The notes under the pieces: model-generated
The model's input: only the letters and a program-made list of their open reading frames with translations
Told to the model about the DNA's origin: nothing
Databases searched by the model: none
Made by a program: the position numbers and the translations under genes
In this document: positions 48,353 to 51,778 of the stretch, in pieces
Layout of the letters: each line of letters opens with the position of its first letter
Position numbering within the stretch: position 1 is the first letter of the stretch
Source: a virus
DNA length: 51,778 bases
IMG/VR virus record: IMGVR_UViG_3300025767_000029
Coordinates: 1-51,778 of that record
Direction: 5' to 3' (one strand)

Positions 48353-49020
48353 TGGCTGTTTCCGGATCAAAGGATTTTGAATTAGACGTTTCTGATTATA
48401 TAGAAGAAGCGTTTGAGCGTTGCGGTAAAGAGATGCGTACCGGGTACGATCTAAAAACCGCCAAACGCTCTATGAATCTTTTGTTTGCGGATTGGGCTAA
48501 TCGTGGTTTGAACCAGTGGACCATTCAACAGGTCACTACCACACTAACTCAGGGCGTCTCCGAGATTAATGTAGGCGCTGACACTATTGATATTTTGTCT
48601 ATAGTTGTTCGCCGCGACGGGACTGACTACGGTATAGATCGCTTGAGTAGGGATGACTATATAAACATCCCAAATAAAACCCAGCAGTCTAGGTCGTCAC
48701 AGTGGTTTTTGGACCGCTTAATAAGCCCCGTGTTAAAGCTGTGGCCTGTCCCAGACAACAGTACTGACCAAATTATTTATAACCGTTTAGTTCGTTTAGA
48801 CGATGCGGATTCTGCAACAGACACGTTGCAAATACCGTTTAGATTTTATCCGGCACTAGCGGCAGGTTTGGCTTATTACATAGCCATTAAAAAAGCGCCG
48901 GACCGCATTCAATTGCTTAAAGCGTTGTATGAAGAAGAAATGCAACGCGCTATGGACGAGGATCGTGATAGAGCTTCGTTTAATATTGTTCCAAGCTTAG
49001 CGTATTCTAGGAATCTGTAA
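48349..49020 (+). CDS. Head-to-tail adaptor/tail accessory protein (probable)
   Basis: 223 residues; ATGs at 48349 and 48352 overlap the previous stop. Helical start DVSDYIEEAFERCGKEMRTGYDLKTAKRSMNLLFADWANRGLNQWTIQQ matches a signature I associate with the adaptor or tail-tube A protein of podoviruses, followed by beta strands. Function by context with the next two genes. Confidence 0.7.
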   Translation: MMAVSGSKDFELDVSDYIEEAFERCGKEMRTGYDLKTAKRSMNLLFADWANRGLNQWTIQQVTTTLTQGVSEINVGADTIDILSIVVRRDGTDYGIDRLSRDDYINIPNKTQQSRSSQWFLDRLISPVLKLWPVPDNSTDQIIYNRLVRLDDADSATDTLQIPFRFYPALAAGLAYYIAIKKAPDRIQLLKALYEEEMQRAMDEDRDRASFNIVPSLAYSRNL

Positions 49021-49325
49021 TGGGAAAGTTTGCTACGGGTAAAAACGCCTACGGCATTTCAGACCGCTCCGGGTTTCGTTACAAGCTTAACGACATGAAA
49101 AAAGAGTGGACCGGGATGCTGGTCGGAAGGGATGAGTTTGAAGTTAAACAGCCTCAACTTAATCCTCGCCGGAAAGTTATTGACCCGCAGGCTTTAAAAG
49201 ATGCTCGCCCGGATAGGGTAGAGCCGTTAGATGTGTACGTAGGCGTTCCTTTAGTAGAAGCGCCAAACTTAAAACCGGTTACAGGTTTTTGCCAAGTAGG
49301 TGGCGTGACGGTGGTAATTACATGA
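49020..49325 (+). CDS. Small structural-block protein, unknown function
   Basis: 101 residues, TAATG-coupled to the adaptor gene. Basic N-terminus (GKNAYGISDRSGFRYKLNDMKKEW), Pro-rich middle, strand-rich C-terminus ending VTVVIT. Perhaps a connector. Confidence 0.6.
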   Translation: MGKFATGKNAYGISDRSGFRYKLNDMKKEWTGMLVGRDEFEVKQPQLNPRRKVIDPQALKDARPDRVEPLDVYVGVPLVEAPNLKPVTGFCQVGGVTVVIT

Positions 49326-49972
49326 GTTTTACTTACGATCAATTAAAAACGGCAATACAGGATTACACGCAAAACCAAGAAACAAGTTTTGTAAATAACC
49401 TGCCGCTTTTTATACGCGTGGCCGAAGAGCGTATTTTAAAGAACGTTCAGCTTACGCTTTTTCGTAAAAACGTCACGGGTAACACGACGGCAAGTAATCA
49501 ATATCTTGCGGCACCCAGTGATTTCTTAGCACCGTTTTCGTTGTCATACACGGACGGTGACGGAAATAAAGATTTTCTTGAGTACAAAGATGTTAACTTT
49601 GTCCAAGAGTTTAATCCGGATGCGACCACTACGGGCGCGCCGCGTTACTACGCATATTTTGACGTTAGTAGTTTTTTGATAGGCCCGACGCCCGATTCTT
49701 CGTACGCGGTGGAGCTTCATTACTTTTACAGGCCCGCTAGTTTAACTTCGGGGTCGGGAAGTAGCACTACTTGGTTAAGTACAAATGCGGAAGTAGCTCT
49801 TTTATACGGTTGTTTGATTGAAGCCTACACCTACATGAAAGGTGAAGCAGATGTCATGCAAGAGTATGAGAAACGTTTTGTGGAAGCCGTAACATCTTTG
49901 AAGAACTTCGGCGAAGCAAAAGAAGTCACCGATGCCTATAGGACAGGGCTTATCATTAGAGATAAAGCCTAA
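49322..49972 (+). CDS. Head completion/neck protein (probable)
   Basis: 216 residues from ATG 49322, overlapping the preceding stop as ATGA. Helical start (YDQLKTAIQDYTQNQETSFVNNLPLFIRVAEERILKN), then beta sheets (YYAYFDVSSFLIGPTPDSSYAVELHYFYRPA) and a C-terminal helical lever. The layout resembles stopper or nozzle-adjacent proteins of marine podoviruses. Confidence 0.65.
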   Translation: MSFTYDQLKTAIQDYTQNQETSFVNNLPLFIRVAEERILKNVQLTLFRKNVTGNTTASNQYLAAPSDFLAPFSLSYTDGDGNKDFLEYKDVNFVQEFNPDATTTGAPRYYAYFDVSSFLIGPTPDSSYAVELHYFYRPASLTSGSGSSTTWLSTNAEVALLYGCLIEAYTYMKGEADVMQEYEKRFVEAVTSLKNFGEAKEVTDAYRTGLIIRDKA

Positions 49973-49989
49973 TTTAAGAGGAAAGAAAA

Positions 49990-50421
49990 ATGGCTATTAC
50001 ACAAGCTATGGCAACATCATTCAAAGTTCAAATCCTTGGTGGAGACTTTGATTTCAGTTCAGGCACAGCAGACGTGTTCAAGATCGCTTTGTTCACTTCA
50101 GCAGCTACGCTAGGTGCGACTACTACGGCGTATAGCACAACCAACGAAGCTTCTGGCACAGGGTATTCAGCAGGTGGCAACACTCTGACTATTTCCCAAG
50201 TGCCAACTTCTAGCGGCACTACAGCGTTCCTAGACTTTTCGGACACTACATGGTCTTCAGCGACTATTACAGCTCGCGGAGCTTTGATCTACAAGTCTGG
50301 CGGTGGTAACCCTGCTGTTGCGGTTTTAGATTTTGGTTCGGATAAAACGTCAACCAATGGTGACTTCACTATTGTGTTCCCTGCTGCTGATGCGAGCAAC
50401 GCGATTATCCGTATCGCCTAG
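49990..50421 (+). CDS. Tail or decoration protein, Ala/Ser/Thr-rich
   Basis: 143 residues, AGAGGAAAG upstream. Beta-sandwich-like composition (GGDFDFSSGTADVFKIALFTSAATLGATTTAYS, FTIVFPAADAS). Reads like the protein family of short phage virion surface proteins immediately before the tail fibre. Confidence 0.6.
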   Translation: MAITQAMATSFKVQILGGDFDFSSGTADVFKIALFTSAATLGATTTAYSTTNEASGTGYSAGGNTLTISQVPTSSGTTAFLDFSDTTWSSATITARGALIYKSGGGNPAVAVLDFGSDKTSTNGDFTIVFPAADASNAIIRIA

Positions 50422-50431
50422 AGGCACGTAA

Positions 50432-51778
50432 ATGCCACTTGGGTTAACGCCAGTACTAGCCACGTACTCAGGGCAGTCTGCGTCGTGGTCATTAGAGAAC
50501 CTGAATAGTGCTGTTGCAACCTATTCGGGTTCTACTGGGCGCCTTGTATTTAAGTATCTAAGTGGTACTAGCTTTACGGGTGACCTCCAACTAGATGCTA
50601 TTACCCTTGGCGGAACTACTGCTGGGTTTGAAGCGGGCGTTGACAGTTACCAAACGTCTACTAGTACAAATGGAGCTACCTCAGCTTATAGTTCAGTAAC
50701 CTCTTGGACTAATGTAACAACTTCAACACTTACTGGGCGTTGGAACCGAGACACCGGAACTACACCTTCTAGCAATACAGGCAACTTGGGTGCTTACTCT
50801 GGGTCGTGGTTTGTTTATGCAGAAACTACCTCGTCTTTCAACAGGTATTTTTGGCTACGCGGCCCTGAAATAGTTATAACCCCCGCTGTTCTTCAGTTTG
50901 CGCTAGGTAGGCAGGGTGCAACCATAGGCACCCTTGAGGTCTATTTAGACATCACTGCGGAGGGTAATACCGATGTAAGTGTGCCCGTAACTAATGTTGT
51001 AGGTACGACGGCGCTTGGGTCAGTAGGCCTAGCTATTGGGCAAAATGCACCAGTAACCGGAGTATCCGCAGCGGGTGCGGTAGGTAATGAAACCGTATCT
51101 ACTACTTCTAACGTCGTTGTACCCTATTCTGGGTGGGGGCGTAGTGGTTGGGGTGAGTTAAGTTTTGGCACGGGTAGTACAAACGGTGTCCAAGCCACCG
51201 GTGCGGTAGGGTCAGCAACTGTAAGTATTAGCAAGAACGTTTCTACAAACGTGTCTGGTGTTTCTGCAACTGCGGCTCTTGGAAACGAGACTGTCGGTAT
51301 AGGCATTAACGCTCCGGTTACCGGTGTTTCTGCTACCGGCGCTACTAACTCAGTCACCGTAGTAACCGATTTCCCTGTCGATGTAAATGTTACTGGGGTT
51401 TCTGCCACAAGTGCAGTTGGCAGTGTAACAACATCAACCGGCACCGGGGTTCTCGCAAACGCTACGGGTGTTGTCGGTACTACAGCCCTAGGCAGCGAGA
51501 CCGTTACGGCGGGTGCGGACGCTTTAACTACAGGTGTTCAGGCTACAGGCGCAGTCGGTACGGTCACAACCACCGCCGACGCTAACGTCTTTGTTACAGG
51601 TGTACAGGCTGATTTCACGCTTGGTAATGTCGAGGTTGAGGGGGATAAGAGCGGGCTAGTACTTGGTAATGCCGCTACAGCCCTTTCAGGCTCAGTTACG
51701 GTTGACGCGGAAGCCGTTGTTAATGTTACGGGTGTTCAAGCTGCTGCCCAGTTAGGCACGGTAATAGCCAAAATTGGT
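50432..51778 (+). CDS. Tail fibre/adhesin, partial, with 23-residue repeats
   Basis: 449 codons without a stop; the gene runs off the right edge. Residues about 60-180 have a MAM/LamG-like look (FEAGVDSYQTST, WTNVTTSTLTGRWNRDTGTTP, SWFVYAETTSSFNRYFWLRGPEI). Past residue 195 a beta unit of VTGVSATGAVGNETV type recurs around ten times, mostly 69 bases apart (for example near 51249, 51318, 51387). A GWGRSGWGELSFG motif interrupts it, echoed in the gene at 3421. Lectin-like ends plus Ig-like repeats fit host recognition. Confidence 0.8.
   Translation, partial: MPLGLTPVLATYSGQSASWSLENLNSAVATYSGSTGRLVFKYLSGTSFTGDLQLDAITLGGTTAGFEAGVDSYQTSTSTNGATSAYSSVTSWTNVTTSTLTGRWNRDTGTTPSSNTGNLGAYSGSWFVYAETTSSFNRYFWLRGPEIVITPAVLQFALGRQGATIGTLEVYLDITAEGNTDVSVPVTNVVGTTALGSVGLAIGQNAPVTGVSAAGAVGNETVSTTSNVVVPYSGWGRSGWGELSFGTGSTNGVQATGAVGSATVSISKNVSTNVSGVSATAALGNETVGIGINAPVTGVSATGATNSVTVVTDFPVDVNVTGVSATSAVGSVTTSTGTGVLANATGVVGTTALGSETVTAGADALTTGVQATGAVGTVTTTADANVFVTGVQADFTLGNVEVEGDKSGLVLGNAATALSGSVTVDAEAVVNVTGVQAAAQLGTVIAKIG

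Noticed and set aside
1-51778. Clean circular closure of the window
   Set aside because: Joining the ends keeps the tail-fibre frame open past the first gene's start (stop near base 113), giving an improbable overlap; the fibre end is more likely missing.
1-51778. Phage-coded RNA polymerase, integrase or lysogeny repressor of CI type
   Set aside because: No open frame with T7-type polymerase, tyrosine or serine integrase motifs, or a CI-like two-domain repressor.

Overview
The window looks like most of the genome of a tailed double-stranded DNA bacteriophage, probably a marine podovirus with roughly 52 kb or more of DNA. The evidence is a full packaging, portal, scaffold and capsid set, a large P22-type portal, four long Ala/Gln/Gly-rich proteins of the ejection (internal virion) kind, no sheath, tape-measure or baseplate genes, and a phage-type family A DNA polymerase replication module. 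From memory the gene content resembles environmental marine phages and podoviruses of the HMO-2011 type; I could not test this. I see no integrase, tRNA, CRISPR array, rRNA or insertion sequence. The last gene (tail fibre) runs off the right edge and the two ends do not join cleanly, so the window is a linear slice or a permuted map with the junction unresolved.

Layout. 0-3.4 kb: glycosyltransferase-like gene and a lysis block (membrane protein, class-3 lipase, small lipoprotein, holin-like protein, T4-type lysozyme). 3.4-15.1 kb: virion genes, a putative nozzle/tail protein and four probable ejection proteins. 15.1-23.2 kb: replication, with a lone minus-strand SNF2-type helicase, then SSB-like protein, an AEP-type primase, a UvrD-like helicase, a zinc-ribbon protein and DNA polymerase A. 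23.2-26.8 kb: small early genes, including a ribbon-helix-helix-like protein, a second SSB-tailed protein, a thermonuclease-like protein and zinc proteins. A divergent minus-strand mini-operon (HTH, zinc ribbon, SleB-type hydrolase) lies inside this block. 26.9-28.2 kb: minus-strand genes with an HNH endonuclease. 28.2-29.6 kb: a large A/T-tract inverted repeat, terS and a PD-(D/E)XK nuclease. 29.6-35.4 kb: an accessory island that separates terS from terL. It holds small acidic genes, a DUF7227-like protein, a DUF932-like protein and cassette genes separated by near-identical terminator-promoter spacers, and it ends in a palindrome-dense non-coding block. 35.4-51.8 kb: terL, an internal-repeat protein, portal, a GroES-like co-chaperonin, scaffold, capsid, decoration and adaptor genes, and the tail fibre.

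How it works together. Strong consensus sigma-70 promoters at 35.37 kb (ahead of terL) and 23.20 kb (inside polA), plus a divergent promoter/palindrome switch at 24.55 kb, suggest host RNA polymerase drives the phage throughout. No phage RNA polymerase is visible. Three replication-block proteins end in SSB-tail-like residues (DIPW, EAPF, DLPF), which points to competition for, or recruitment of, the host SSB-partner hub. DNA polymerase A has Leu at the position equivalent to E. coli Phe762, a residue linked in the literature to temperate or slow life styles. The accessory island is the most unusual part: its repeated spacers would let single-gene cassettes be swapped by homologous recombination.
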